Below are positions 47,886 through 60,360 of a stretch of 64,000 nt of DNA, one piece after another. The stretch covers positions 248,001-312,000 of the forward strand of contig JARUPY010000310.1 of assembly GCA_029817715.1 (NCBI GenBank), in the 5' to 3' direction. The stretch's first letter is position 1; every line of letters begins with the position of its first letter. Origin of the DNA: Melastoma dodecandrum. Its lineage: Eukaryota > Streptophyta > Magnoliopsida > Myrtales > Melastomataceae. Both the position numbers and the translations under genes were made by a program. The notes beneath the pieces are model-generated. The model saw only the letters and a list, made by a program, of their open reading frames with translations, ran no database searches and was not told the origin of the DNA.

Positions 47886-49879
47886 TGGGTTTTTAACCCA
47901 TAAACAATTTCGGCAATGAAATCTAGCCTTGGATTGTTACCTGGAGGATTTTGTATTATGAGGGAAAAATTAGATTTGGCATGGGCTGAATTTCTAACCA
48001 TAAAAATCTCGATAGTAAGAATAATCAGTCAGGGATATTAGTAAAGTTTATGATAATCTTTTATGGGATTTGAAAAGGGTAACCCTCACTCACTACATTG
48101 ATAATTGGATTTAAATATCCTTTTAAAAATCTATCCAAAAAATCAAAGGATACTTTTCAAGCCAGCCTTTTGCCTGAGAGTTTACTTTTCTCTTCCCTTC
48201 GGCCACAATAACCCTATGTGCTTCTCGACCTTGGGAGATATGATCGACAGTTCCATCGGCTCATCCAACAGGGCCATTCCCACAAGTCCCTGTCATGATT
48301 TCTAGTTTCCTCCTCGTACCTTCGATCTTACTTCCCATTCTTCTTTAGAAGAAGCTCTCTATTTTCTCATCCGTCTTTCCGCTTTCCAATAGAAATTGGA
48401 GTATTTTTCTTATGATGGACATATTTGTCTCCAGTCATACGTCGGGGTTCTTGTCTGTTGCAGACCCTCTCATTACCCTGGACTTCGACATTTAGCAAGT
48501 TTGCTGGATCATTGTCGGATGCATTCTAACACCTTTTCGAGTCATCCTATTCCCAGTGTTGTCGTCGAAAATGTGTTGATTAGCAAAACACGTTAGGATA
48601 TTTGGCACGAACATGAGGTTCAGATATTGGTTTGAAGATGTGTTCACCTTACAATAGTAAAGAAAATAAAACAAATATCGCATGAGACAATTCAATTGAA
48701 AAGGAAAACACTCGTGAATGCCATTGATTAATCTCAGAAAAAAAAAAACATGAAAAAAAGTGGCAAGTGGCAACCCAAGATTTCATACCTATTATATGAT
48801 ATAAGAAATCTAATTTATAAAGCTAATCCTAACCAATTCCTATAACATCAGAACAATTTGCATGTCTAACCCCACGCCTTGGAATCTTCTTCTTGCCCGA
48901 TCCTCATGTCACGTGTGTCCCAACATTCGCTTGACCGCTGCCAACAGTGACTTCGCTTGATCGCTGCTGACGTGCCGTCGCTAGATCGTGCCCATGACGC
49001 CTTTCACTAAATGACCATCTCGTCTCGTCCATCAGCCTTCGCTTCGCTCGCTTGACGCATTTCCTTACTCAATTTAGTCAGACAACCCCGAGGAGGACCA
49101 CATTCGTCCAAAAGAATTTATTCACCGGAAAGTCGTCCCTTCGGCTTATTGGGTTCCTGGTCTTTTTCCCCATTGGCACAATAAAGTCCTATGGCCCAAA
49201 ATTATGTTGCTCAAACACCTCTTACCCACACCGAAAACAAAATATCAGATTGGGCTTCCAGAGACGTGGACCTTATGGACTAGTTTTAGGCCTCTGCTAA
49301 CAGAACGAGGCCCAATTAAATGAGCCCATCGAACATAATGTGCCTAACATTTCAGGCCCAAAATGTGGCCAACCCCCCCTCCTCCTCCTCTTAAGGTTTT
49401 TCTTTAAACATAAAATATTACACGACGCGCATACAGATATCATCGTCATCCGGAGCTTCGTGCCTTTTGCAAGGCTGAGTCTGGCTGGTCTAGTGGTATT
49501 GTTTGCTAAATTCGCAAGTGCACAAGTCGCGTCAAGTACTATAGAGTAAGTAAAGTATCGATCCCACAAGGAGACAATGTAGGAAATCCCTTCTATTGTC
49601 CTAAAATTGCTCCCACAGTGAAATCGCTTGCATCTGTACATTAACTCGAATGGTAAAGACCGGTCTGGGGCAACAATTATAGCTAATCTCTTCTTGAGTT
49701 CTATGAATGCCTCCATACGCTTATTATCGAAGACAAATGTTGTATCCTTTTCTAGAAGATTGCACGATGGTTTGGTGATATTCGATAAATCCTTGATGAA
49801 ATGTCTGTAGAATCCCGCGTGTCCTAAGAAGCTTCGGACTCCCTTTATCGAAGTTGCCGGGGGTAGCCTTTCAATAGTT
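47886..49879. repeat. module copy B
   Basis: Second copy of the module, directly upstream of subtilase copy 2. It lacks about 0.7 kb present in A and C: the text jumps from AATCAAAGGATA (48147) to CAAGCCAGCC. It contains the uninterrupted site AACACGTTAGGATATT (about 48588) that the 7.9-kb insertion hit in copy A. It ends at 49879 inside a gypsy RT fragment (about 49590-49879, minus strand, EAFIELKKRLAIIVAPDRS). Confidence 0.85.
49590..49879 (-). pseudogene. Ty3/gypsy RT C-terminal fragment in module B
   Basis: Same fragment as at 43878-44138, on the minus strand, including KRLAIIVAPDRSLPFELM, which is the start of RNase H. It is cut at 49879 exactly where module C begins, so the tandem breakpoint fell inside it. 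Frames upstream are out of phase. Confidence 0.8.
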
Positions 49880-52131
49880 ATGGGTTTTTAACCCATAAAC
49901 AATTTCAGCAATGAAATCTAGCCTTGGATTGTTACCTGGAGGATTTTGTATTATGAGGGAAAAATTAGATTTGGCATGGGCTGTCCAACTCATTTGAATT
50001 TCTAACCATAAAAATCTCGATAGTAAGAATAATCAGTCAGGGATATTAGTAAAGTTTATGATAATCTTTTATGGGATTTGAAAAGGGTAACCCTCACTCA
50101 CTACATTGATAATTGGATTTAAATATCCTTTTAAAAATCTATCCAAAAAATCAAAGGATCGTTTATTTTATATCATCTTCTAAAATGTAGTATGTGCCAC
50201 CACTAAAGAAGGTCGAATCATTAGCAAGAGACATAACCCAGGAGACGAATCTGTTATCCATTCATATTTAGTAGAAAACGATTGCTTGCTCTGCGTTTGA
50301 GGGCAATCAGCAAAGGAAATATTTATGTACACTTGCCATAAATGAGAAGGTAGTACGTGCATTGCCCAAATGAATGAGGTATTCGGATAACCGACCAATC
50401 TCTGTGTCCACACGTATATTATATTCCTTTAACATCAAACATTAATTCAGTCAGAGATGGATTATAATATAAAATCGATCCATTAGACTCGTTTACTCCC
50501 ACTTTCTTATCAAACCCTAATCAATTAAAGCCCTAACACATTGGATTGGATGTTTGACATAATCCGTTTTGTACACTCGGTTTGGATATTGATTTGAAGA
50601 TGCGGTCACCGTACTAAGAAAAGAAAATGAAGATCACACAAGATAATTTAATTGAAAAGGAATCTCAATTATCTTAGGCCCCACAAATCAACGACACCAC
50701 CGAGTGGCCTCATGGGCTCCCCACCATGTAGCTTTCCCTCCTCTTACTCTGTGGGTCTATAATAGAAGTTTTCGTAAGATGCCCAGTAGGCATCGCCTAA
50801 TGACACAGGGGCTTGCTATGTTTGCACTATTCGAGGCTCCTACGCCTGCCTTTCGCCTGAGAGTTTACTTTTCTCTTCCCTTCGGCCACAACAACCCTAT
50901 GTGCTTCTCAACCTTGGGAGATATGATCGACAGTTTCATCGGCTCATCCAACAGGGCCATTCCCACAAGTCCCTGTCATGATTTCTAGGTTCCGCCACAT
51001 ACCTCGATCTTACTTCCCATTCTTCTTTAGAAGAAGCTCTCTATTTTCTATCCGTTTTTTCCGAATCTTTCCAACAGAAATTGGAGTATTTTTCTTATGA
51101 TGGACATATTTGTCTCCAGTCATACGTCGGGGTTCTTGTCTGTTGCAAACCCCCTCATTACCCTGGACTTCGACATTTAGCAAGTTTGCTGGATCATTGT
51201 AGGATGCATTCTAACACCTTTTCGAGTCATCCTACTCCCACTGTTGTCGCCGAAAATGTGTTGATTAGCAAAACACCTTAGGATATTTGGCACGAACATG
51301 AGATATTCGGATATTGATTTGAAGATGTGTTCACCTTACAATAGTAAAGAAAAGAAAACAAATATTGCATGAGACAATTCAATTGAAAAGGAAAACACTC
51401 GCGGATGCCATTGATTAATCTCATGAAAAAAAACATGAAAAAAAGTAGCAAGTAGCAACCCAAGATTGCATACCTAATATGATATAAGAAATATTTAGAA
51501 AGCTAATCCTAACCAATTCCTATAACATCGTAACAATTTGCATGTCTAACCCTACGCCTTGGAATCTTCTTCATGCCCGATCCTCATGTCACGTGTGTCC
51601 CAACAGTCGCTTGACTGCTGCCTACAGTGCCTTCGCTTGATCGCTGCTGACGTGCCTTCGCTAGATCGTGACCATGACGCCTTTCACTAAATGACCATCT
51701 CGTCTCGTCCATCAGCCTTCGCTCGCTTGACGCATTTCCTTACTCAATTTAGTCAGACAACCCCGAGGAGGACCACATTCGTCCAAAAGAATTTATTCAC
51801 CGGAAAGTCGTCCCTTCGGCTTATTAGGTTCCTGGTCTTTTTCCCCATTGGCACGGTAAAGTCCTATGGCCCAAAATTATGTTGCTCAAAACACCTCTTA
51901 CCCACACCAAAAACAAAATATCAGCTTGGGGTTCGAGAGACGTGGACCTTATGGACCAGTTTTAGGCCTCTGCTAACAGAACGAGGCCCAATTACATGAG
52001 CCCATCGAACATAAAGGGCCTAACATTTCAAGCCCAAAATGTGCCCATCCCCCCCCGCCCCCTTCCGCCTCCTCGTCGTCATCCGGAGCTTCGTGCCTTT
52101 CGCAAGGCTGAGTCTGGCTGGTCTGGTGGTA
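49880..52131. repeat. module copy C, without a protease gene
   Basis: Third copy in direct tandem with B. The junction joins CTTTCAATAGTT (RT fragment) to ATGGGTTTTTAACCC, which in B is at 47886. It keeps the segment lost from B (50150-50870). It ends near 52131 (GTCTGGTGGTAT), short of the gypsy RT fragment. No subtilase sequence adjoins it. Confidence 0.8.
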
Positions 52132-53937
52132 TGACCGAGGGTTTCTCTTCCTACGCTGGATTTTTTTCGCTATTTCCGTTTGCTTCGTGGTGCGTGTTTC
52201 CCTCCATCTGAGTTTATCGGAGCTGATTCGGGTTTCGGAATTAGCAGGCCGAGTGGGCAGTTCAGTTAGGTCGATGCTTGCTCGGAGATGCATGGAGAAA
52301 TCGTGCCCCCCCCCCACTTTTTTTGGGTTTACTTTGCAATTTTGTTTCGGAATGCGTGTTGCGATGCTTTGATGAGTTAGTTTTTGTGGCTTCCGACCGT
52401 TTGATACCACGGGAGTTGGGGGAAGTGATGTTCGTAATTAAATCTCCGTTTGATGCATCGAGTGAGTTGCGTTGGTTGAGACTTTCTAATTGTACTGAAT
52501 CTGAGGAGGTCGTACACAAGAGTAGTGTTGGCTATGGCGAATTTGACTCGATGTGATGACAACCGGGCATGGTTATGGCCACTTCCTCTTCTTTTAAGTT
52601 TAATTTTGGATGATTTTTGTTGCCTTCCTGCTTTTTCCAAACGAGTTCTTTGTCGATTACTTGGCGAATGGCATGTTACAGAAGGGCTATGATTTGTTCT
52701 CCTTTTTTTGGTAATTTGCAGGAACTTGCGTCATTAGGCACAAGGAAATTCCCTTTCTGTTATTGAGAAGGACCGCCAACTTGCTAACTTGCAACTTGCT
52801 CGGGGGAGTGGACTCCGGTCTAGCACGCGCGCGGCGGCACAAGCGACACGAGGATCCGAGCCCACTCCCCCGAAGCGCAATCCGGTCGACCGTCGCGACT
52901 CGAACGTCAGACGCTGCGGAAGGGCATTGGGTTGAGTCCTCCCTTGATTCCCGAGTGGGTCTGCGGGACATTTCGCTGACCATCTCCAGTCCTTTGGAGG
53001 CGACGGGCGAAAGGCTGCGTAAGGCCTCACTTAGGAATTTCAAGGAGGACCCAGGGAGCGGCTCGTGTCGCCGTTACCAATCTAAAATGGCTCCGTAAAA
53101 AATATGCTGTTATTGTTTAACCTAGGTAAACTTTACGGAGTCGCCATCGACTTTATTTTAAAACTATTTAAGTCGGAAAAACAGTTGGTTCGGGGATTCC
53201 TATTTGCTAATCCTTACATTCTAAGCATGCGAAGAGGTAGCGTTTACTCCAAAAAAGGTTTGCTTTTGGTTAACGGGCGTGGGACACGATCCGGACATGA
53301 CTTCTCACTTATGTGGTTGTTTTACGGGCGTTGGATCCGATTCAGGCGTTAGACTTGAACTCATGTTTTGTTTGATTACACCAACATGCGGCAATAAACC
53401 TAATTTGCCTAACGACATGCGTACAAGGACAAATAGTTATTGGATGGAAGGGGACGGGGAAGGATGGTGACTACGGACCTATGCACTTGGGCCCGCAGCC
53501 CGTTACAGGTGGATATATAATTTGTTTCGAGTGAGGCCCGTACCTCTCCTTTGTACCTGAAATGACGGTTGATGCGCTTTTTACTTCGAACCAACGGTTT
53601 TTTTAAGCCGCAGTAGATCCAACCCACGCGGTTTGTTACACTCGCCTTTTTTTGAGCTTTCTATCTTCGAACCTCGCTTTGTCGAAATCCCGAGTAGCTC
53701 GGTTGATTTTCATGCAAAATCAAACCAAAATACAGTAGAGAAAATGGTAGTCAGAAAATTCTAATTAAGACGTGTTAAATGTTTAGAATCCACTGAATGA
53801 GTAAGAAAGATACTTACGGGGCGTTGTGTGGCCCGTTGATGTTGATCTTCCGTGATGTCGAAAAATGATGTTCCTTCGTAATGAAATTCCGTTCGAAATG
53901 ATCGAATAAAATGAGACATTTTAAGCCCGTTGGTGTC
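52132..53937. other. mixed non-module sequence, partly GC-rich, unassigned
   Basis: 52280-52556 has an open plus-strand stretch (ELVFVASDRLIPRELGEV...) without a known domain. 52790-53070 is GC-rich and open on both strands but not recognised. At 53131-53146 the minus strand reads TGGCGACTCCGTAAAG, close to the primer-site wording of the large element at 55774, so a decayed LTR-element border is possible. 53480-53937 is ordinary intergenic. Confidence 0.45.
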
Positions 53938-55769
53938 TGTCATAACCAATTTTTTCTACAAAAAATCACAAAAAATTGAAAATCACAAAAAATACTAAAA
54001 ATTTGAAAATCATCAAAAAATCAATAAAAATCATCAAAATTCTTCTAAAATCACTGAAAATAATCTAAAATCCCACAAAATCATAAAAAATCTGCTTTTA
54101 AAAATAATATTTCTCCCTATAATACACTTAAGAGGGACGGAGAAACAAGCAAGCAAGGAAGGAGGGAGGGAGGAAAAAGAAAAACAAAGGCTTCGTCGTT
54201 AAAGCACGATTCCAAGTCCTGGCCAAATGGTTGCTCAACGATGACCTTTGTCCAACAACTGTCTGAGGAGGCGCGATTCTTGGAGCACCTCACGGCATCG
54301 ACAAACAAGTGTGGGGGTTGAAAGCACCCCGGCCTTTAATAAAAGTTCTACAATTATCAAGAGATTTCGCATTGATAGCCTCCCATGCAGTCCCGACATC
54401 AATCTGGTTGTCGCAGCAAGCTTCTCAGTTGCGGCAACGATCTCCAATCTCGGAGGACAGATTTAACAATCTGTTGTTGTGGCTCCCCAATGACGCCATC
54501 CCACGTTCGCCGGCAAGCAGCTCAAAGAAGGCCGCCATGCCTCTGTTCTCCTCGGATTTGGGCAACCCGCGCTCGGCATTCCTAGCGGCCGCCATCGACT
54601 TGGCCCCGATCTCTGCCTCGACGCTCTCGACCACCAAGGATGCCAACACTCTAAACCGCCCATGATCAGCGGTCTCCACTCTTCCCCTGCGCCAATCAAA
54701 CCGACGGTTCTTCGACCTTCTTTTGATTAAAAGGTATTTTTTTAAAAATTTTTGTGTTGTGGCTCTTTTACAATCGAAAGACATTTCAAGTCATTTTTTT
54801 TATTAAAAAAAACAATCTGACGTTAGTCTTATTATTTTATGATTGTTATCTTCTAAAAATGAACTTTATTCCATTTTAGCTTCATCCCATGCGTTGAACT
54901 TTAATTTTGATTGATTATACTTTATGCTTTCAAAATTTTAACCATCTTTACTATTTGCTCGTAATATGTTTTGCATTAGAAAATCATTAGTCTAATTTTG
55001 TTTATTTGAGATTTTACGAAAAAATCATAATAAACTTTCAAGCTTCTTTCGAACAGTTTACTTCGTTTTTTTTATTTTTATACAGGTATCTCGAGGGCGT
55101 GCCTTGCGGACAACCAAGGCACGTACCTCATTCAACACATTCAAGACAACGGAGGTTACGAAGTATTTCGAGGGATTATTTGGGATTCTCGAAGGTCAAG
55201 ACCCTCCTGAAGACGACTTCGCACTCACCAACGTTACGGCATCAACGGCTTGCCAGGTTCGTCGTAAACCTATTCTAAAACGGCACCGTGAGGTATAAAC
55301 GCTAACGGGGGCGTTCTATAGAGAGCGATAAAATGGTACAATACCTCGGTTCTCCCTGGAATTTACTTTTGGCTTAGAAATGGTTAAAAGACATTAATAA
55401 ATCTAATTGTTGCTTGCATTTTTTCCCAGAAAAATCAATTTTTAAGAAGAAATATTTTCTAAAAATGATTCACTGAAGACATTTTAAGCATTAATGAGCT
55501 CGAGATCATTTTTTTTTATTTGTCCAACAATGTCTTCTTCTAAAACCGAGCTCAAATAAAATTGGACATCGGAAACACACGATAAAAAGCCTCCATTTTC
55601 TTGTGATGCATGCGATATTAGTAATCCCTAATTCCCGAACCTAAACGAATCTCTATAGTTTTTCTAACTTGAACTTAAAATAAGTTAGTGGCGACTCCAA
55701 CACGTTTTCAAAATCCGAATCGAGGATATTCATTTTAAATGGAACCGGAAACGGGATGCACCCTCGACA
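53938..55769 (+). repeat. 5' LTR of the large non-autonomous element
   Basis: 1832 bp bounded by TGTC...GACA. Its first 400 bp match 63594-64000 closely. Later parts match 36865-36960 and 41750-42833. It contains A-rich, purine-rich (about 54140-54180) and GC-rich gene-like (54400-54670) sections. Confidence 0.85.
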
Positions 55770-55773
55770 GATT

Positions 55774-55790
55774 TGGCGACTCCGCTAAGG
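55774..55790 (+). other. primer-binding-site-like sequence of the large element
   Basis: TGGCGACTCCGCTAAGG lies four bases after the LTR end (55769) and starts TGG. This wording is common just inside gypsy LTRs of plants. The tRNA was not assigned. Confidence 0.65.
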
Positions 55791-56483
55791 ATTACTTTGG
55801 TTTTTTTTTTAGAGAATTATGGTCGAAAACTCGTTTTTTTAAGGAGGCGCTTTGGCTTTTTGTATGTGTTTTGCGTTTGAATTTGTTTGACGCTCTTTCC
55901 ATGTAATATTACTTGATGCTTGATTTTTCTTGTTACATGAGCCTTCATCCCGGGCGCCATAGGATTAGTTCGGGTATACCATATGCCGACGGGTATTGGA
56001 CGTTTGCCTCTAACCTTTAGGTGGGTACCCACCTGTTTACCGGCGGACGAATATCCGAGTCCTTTCATTTAAAATGGACCTAGAATCGGATTTCTCCGTT
56101 TATGGTTAATGAACGGGTCCAAACCACATCCGTGACGGTAGATAGAATCATTTGATGGGTTATCCTCTGCATGATTTCATAACTCATGCTTTTATCTTAC
56201 TCTAACCCCTCCTTTCTATGTGCTGTTTAATTTAGCTCGGTTTCGGTAAGGAGGTTGTTCTCTTCTCTTACTAAAATTTATTCATATGCATTGTGCGCTT
56301 GCATCCATTTTAGCAATTTGCATATATTATTACGTTTGCATCTTAAGCACATTCTTGACATGTCTTTCCGGATCTGTTTCTCTAAATTCAGGATGCCTAT
56401 AATAAACTTGACACGTAATTTCTCAGTCCGACCAACGTGCTAAAAGATTGGTTCAAACACTTATACCCATCTGAGCAATACTT
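55791..56483 (+). other. leader of the large element, non-coding
   Basis: T-rich and mixed sequence with no supported ORF between the PBS and the DUF7745-like gene. Nothing else recognised. Confidence 0.45.
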
Positions 56484-57581
56484 TTGTTCGGCACAAAGCT
56501 AGTAAGCCTTATTAACCACATTGATATTGAACTGAATTTAGGATTCCTACGTAACTTACTAGAAAAATGGGATGCGAACACTTTTTCGTTCAAGTTCGGA
56601 GACTTTGAGCTCACCAACATTAGAGGAGTATGTCCAGCTTACGCGACTCCCCCATATCCCTGGTTTGCTACCTCTAGAGCGTACTCCATTAAAGAATGAT
56701 CTTCCAATTGTTCTCAATGTTATACCGTAGCATCGTCACTAATTACCTCTCATACCCATGTGAATATTGAAGAGCTTCTTCTATGTGAAAAGGAGTGTTT
56801 GCGTGGCTTAAACTGAAGAAGGGTCAATTGTCTGCCCGGGCTTTCATTCTTGTCGTCGTCGGGATGATTATCTTTCCATTTACCAAGCAGTTCAATTCAT
56901 GCGCAGGCTGTCCTTATCACAAGAGCATTACTATCGGGCAAACCCTCATCCCCACTATCCTCGGCGAAACACTCAGCGGCCTCACGAGGATCAATATCCA
57001 AGCTAGAAGAGTTCGTAATCATGACATAACGTTTTGCTTGCCTCTTCTCCTAGCATGGTTTTCTTCTCACTTGGGGATTAGTGCCTATAAATATCTTCAT
57101 GATCAAGATTTATTACGACACTTTTCTCGCCACATATCTCTTCCCCCCAAGGGATTCACACACCGGAAGACTTTCTTCGAAAGTCTTACGAGTAACCATT
57201 TTTTTTTCCATATGCCACGACATTTTAAGACGGGTCCGATCATGCTTGCAGTTAAGGGAAGTGCCTATATACCGATTCTCGGTCTTCATGGGAGTTTTTA
57301 TTATGTACCCATCCGAGTCGGCGCACCAATTTGGAGGATTCCCAAAAGTTCCACCACATCAGCGTCTTCACAAGTCTTTCTACGCGGATGATTTACAAAT
57401 TCATAAAGTTCGGTTTGGGAGTGCTATTAAACACATCGTCAAAGAGTGGGAGCAGCCACGGATCATCGAGTTTACTTGTCCGATCATCGACCTCGACGAA
57501 TACGATCTCATGATTGCAACCTTCAAACACCAACAACTAGCATTGGAAATGAGCCTCCCATCTACCTCACGCTCAGCCTAA
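56484..57581 (+). pseudogene. DUF7745-like protein gene of the large element
   Basis: Plus-strand pieces in order. First, LGFLRNLLEKWDANTFSFKF and GDFELTNI (about 56530-56620) end at a TGA (56697-56699). Next comes a hydrophobic segment then TLIPTILGETLSGL and CLPLLLAWFSSHLGI (about 56940-57080). After a frameshift near 57310 it reads HQFGGFPKVPPHQ and IKHIVKEWEQPRIIEF, ending at a stop at 57579-57581. This W-D...FxFGxxEL...ILAETLxGL...PLLxxWxxxHL pattern is that of the DUF7745 family, which is widespread in plant retroelement-like genes and resembles PMD proteins in its opening motif. Function unknown. The call rests on motif memory. Confidence 0.6.
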
Positions 57582-57873
57582 AGACGACCTACCATTGATG
57601 TCTAATTCAATATAAGCTGGTAAATAATGTAGTTGATCGAACTAGTCATAATCTAGATTTTACAGAAAACTACTTGGACAATTAAAGCAAGTGCTCGCAA
57701 TTTATTATAAGGTCCAAGAAAAGAGCTTGACAGACCCCACACTCACTAATCATGTAGTTGACAAGCCTCATCGAATTTCCAACATAAAAAAAAATAAAAG
57801 AAGAAATAATTGACGAATCAAAAACAAGTGTCGTGATTTCTTATCAAGGTAAAAGAAAACTTTAAAAATGCAG

Positions 57874-58048
57874 AAGGAGTCGCGTGGGTTTGGGATTTCT
57901 CTTTCGAGGTCCTCCGTGAGGGTTTCGCCATGGACGACGCCGCCCAGAGCATCTCCAATCGACGTGTAATAGAGGTTATTGGGGGTTGCAACCTAGTCCT
58001 GCTGACGTTACACACATTGCCTTTGTTAGGAAAATATTTCGCATCAGG
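57874..58048 (+). other. orphan exon-like segment with splice sites
   Basis: A 175-bp stretch begins after AATGCAG and ends before GTAAGAAT. It is open in one frame (GFAMDDAAQSISNRRV, IEVIGGCNLVLLTL). Its borders look like a real acceptor and donor. No family recognised. Probably a captured exon of a host gene. Confidence 0.4.
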
Positions 58049-58384
58049 TAAGAATACTTGATTTCGTTTTATCTCACCTTAAGGGCCACAAGGTATAAGA
58101 AATTAATGTCCTCGTTTCATAAAATACAATTAGCCGTGGATCGGACAAAAGCATTTTACGTCAGGCCCTTAATATGATAAATTCCGCCCTTTCGTATATG
58201 ATAGGTGAATTGTGATTTTGTGTAAATGAAATCACGCGTTTGCTTGGTTGTATTATTCTTATAGTGAGAGTAAATGGAATCACTCCATGAAGTAATAATA
58301 TTATTTCTTCGTCTAAGAAAGTTAGGACATTGGAGAAAGAGGGTCATGCCTCTTCACCTCTACTTTTTCCCTATTTAGACCAAG

Positions 58385-58971
58385 TCTCATCCCTTTCACC
58401 ATTATTGCTGTGATCACCCTCACGAACTGGTCGATCCTAAGTATTGAGACATCCTCGAACCACCAGTCTGGTAGGACCTGCACGTTTCTACCGGGGCTCG
58501 ACTCCTTGACGTAGCCATTCCACTCCGGGCTCGAGACCTTCGGCGTCGTCCCTGTGTAAACCCATCGGATACCCTTTGGATTTGCGCAAGCCTTCACACG
58601 ATTGACTCACCTGCCAGCGCCACACGATCTGCAGGTTCTCTGCCCATGGTGAGAGCTTTTTGTAACTCTTTAGGACTATGATTGAGTTCCTCCACGATGA
58701 CAACACGACATAATTAAGGAATGCCTCAGTCTTGAATATCAGGTTGCCTTCCTCTAGGTCCTCCGTCATCTCAAGATACTTCACCATACAACGCGGGCCC
58801 GAGATGTTCGCTGCTGTTAGATCAACTGCGATCCCATAGCAGAACTTTGCAGTAAGCTCAAAGGACTCTAGACAACCTGGTAGTTCGTCCATCACAACCT
58901 CACTGAGCTCTGAGTCACGAGCATCATAGATCATCCGGGTTGAACGTCCCGCTCCTCGAGAGCAGAGGATA
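58385..58971 (-). pseudogene. NPH3/RPT2-family (BTB-NPH3) gene fragment
   Basis: The minus strand starts right after an intron acceptor (TTGTTGTTGCAG, AG at 58972-58973). It reads YPLLSRSG, then after a one-base insertion MIYDARDSELSEVVMDELPG, FELTAKFCYGIAVDLTAANI, KYLEMTEDLEEGNLIFKTEA, FLNYVVLSSWRNSIIVLKS and SPWAENLQIV. A shifted frame continues KACANPKGIRWVYTGTTPKV and PDWWFEDVSILRIDQFVRVI. This is the BTB end and start of the NPH3 domain of the phototropin-signalling adaptor family. The first exon and the rest of NPH3 are absent. It is antisense to the element. At least two frameshifts. The retained intron border shows a genomic, not mRNA, origin. Confidence 0.88.
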
Positions 58972-59099
58972 CTGCAACAACAACAAAAACACACAATCCA
59001 AACAGGGAGTGAAAAACGAAGCAGAAGCGACCAGCAGCAGCGATAGGCTTGACGAGGGAAACATACCCACGTATGCTTTTGTTTAGTCCGAAGGGACAA

Positions 59100-60054
59100 T
59101 TTATGTCCTCCCCTTTCGAGGTTATTACACTTTCACAGGTCATGGTAAGAACGAGAACGTTAAGTATGTCTTACAGCATCGTCTCGAAAACGGCGGCATA
59201 CCATTATGTTTCTCTCGCCGATCCAAAGAGAAGGAGGTGGCACTAACTTGAGAGTTCCTTCGTTAAGCTCAAACTCATGATTTTTAAAGGCGATCGAAAT
59301 TAATAATGTCATACTTAAGTAAAAAATAGCTAGCTTCCTCAATTGTGTCATAATATAGCTGCAGCTCCTTCACACATCTAGAGCGTAGACTGTTGATTTA
59401 GAAATTTTCAATTAGAACTCACAAGAAATCCCTTGATCCGAAAGACGTGTCAAGCATGGTTGCTCATCGTATGTCGCATACCACGCCATTTGCATCATCC
59501 TCATTTATTTATTTTCATTAATACAATGTTTAATCTTAAGGTACCAAAATTAATCTCCCAAGGACACGCTCGCTCGCGCTACGAAGCCGGACAGTACACA
59601 TGGCTAGCTCAGGACTCTCTCTTACGGACACAACACTGTCCGATATGAGAACGTCTACAGATTCCACTACCGCTCTCATCAGGGGGATGGCACTTCGGGC
59701 GGAGATGAAGATACATATGAAGAGCAACATGATGACACGACGAATGACCAGAAGTTGCTCGATGATTATTACGGCTTTGAATAAGAACTCAAACGTCATG
59801 AAGAACCCAAAGAAGCAACAATCCGCTACACATCGATACATGTCAAGAGCTTTCCACAAAAGTCACGTCGATTCTGAAGAGGATTCTTTCGAACGTCAAG
59901 GATTCCCAAGGAAAGTTCTTCCGCAACTACGTCATTCCATATATTTTAAAGCAAATACGCACAAGAGGCGCTTTCATCCTAACAAAGATAGACGGAGCTG
60001 TTCCATTCCAACCGGATCGACGAACTAGAAAAATCAACCTAGAAGACTCAACAT
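59100..60054 (+). other. internal region of the large element, no supported gene
   Basis: A plus-strand frame (59600-60028) is Met/Arg/Thr-rich without domain. Sequence quality and codon use do not suggest a gene. Nothing else seen. Confidence 0.4.
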
Positions 60055-60360
60055 ACTTTAACTGGGCCAACGATCAATCGCCTCGGGTAACCAGTAAAGG
60101 AAGTATCGTTCCAGCTCATATATTACAAATTCAAAAACTAATCAATGTTATCTTTCTTCACATATACTTTAACTGGGGCAACGATCAATCGCCTCGGGTA
60201 ACCGGTAAAGGAAGTATCGTTCCAACTCATATATTACAAAATCAAAAACTAATCAATGTTTCGTTTCTTTTACAGAGGCCTTTACTGAGGCAAACGAGCA
60301 TGCATCGTCAGGGAACCGGTAAAGAAAAGTATCGATCCAAGTTTAAAATTTTTCTCACAT
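60055..60360 (+). repeat. 111-bp tandem repeat, about 2.7 copies
   Basis: Copies start ACTTTAACTGGG at 60055 and ACTTTAACTGGG at 60166, with a third, diverged copy from about 60278 (CCTTTACTGAGGCAAACGA). Each contains CCTCGGGTAACC[A/G]GTAAAGG and AAGTATCGTTCC. Confidence 0.85.

Noticed and set aside
59600..60028. Plus-strand ORF of 142 codons in the large element
   Set aside because: Composition is biased (Met, Arg, Thr, Ser) without a domain. Support is too weak to call a gene.
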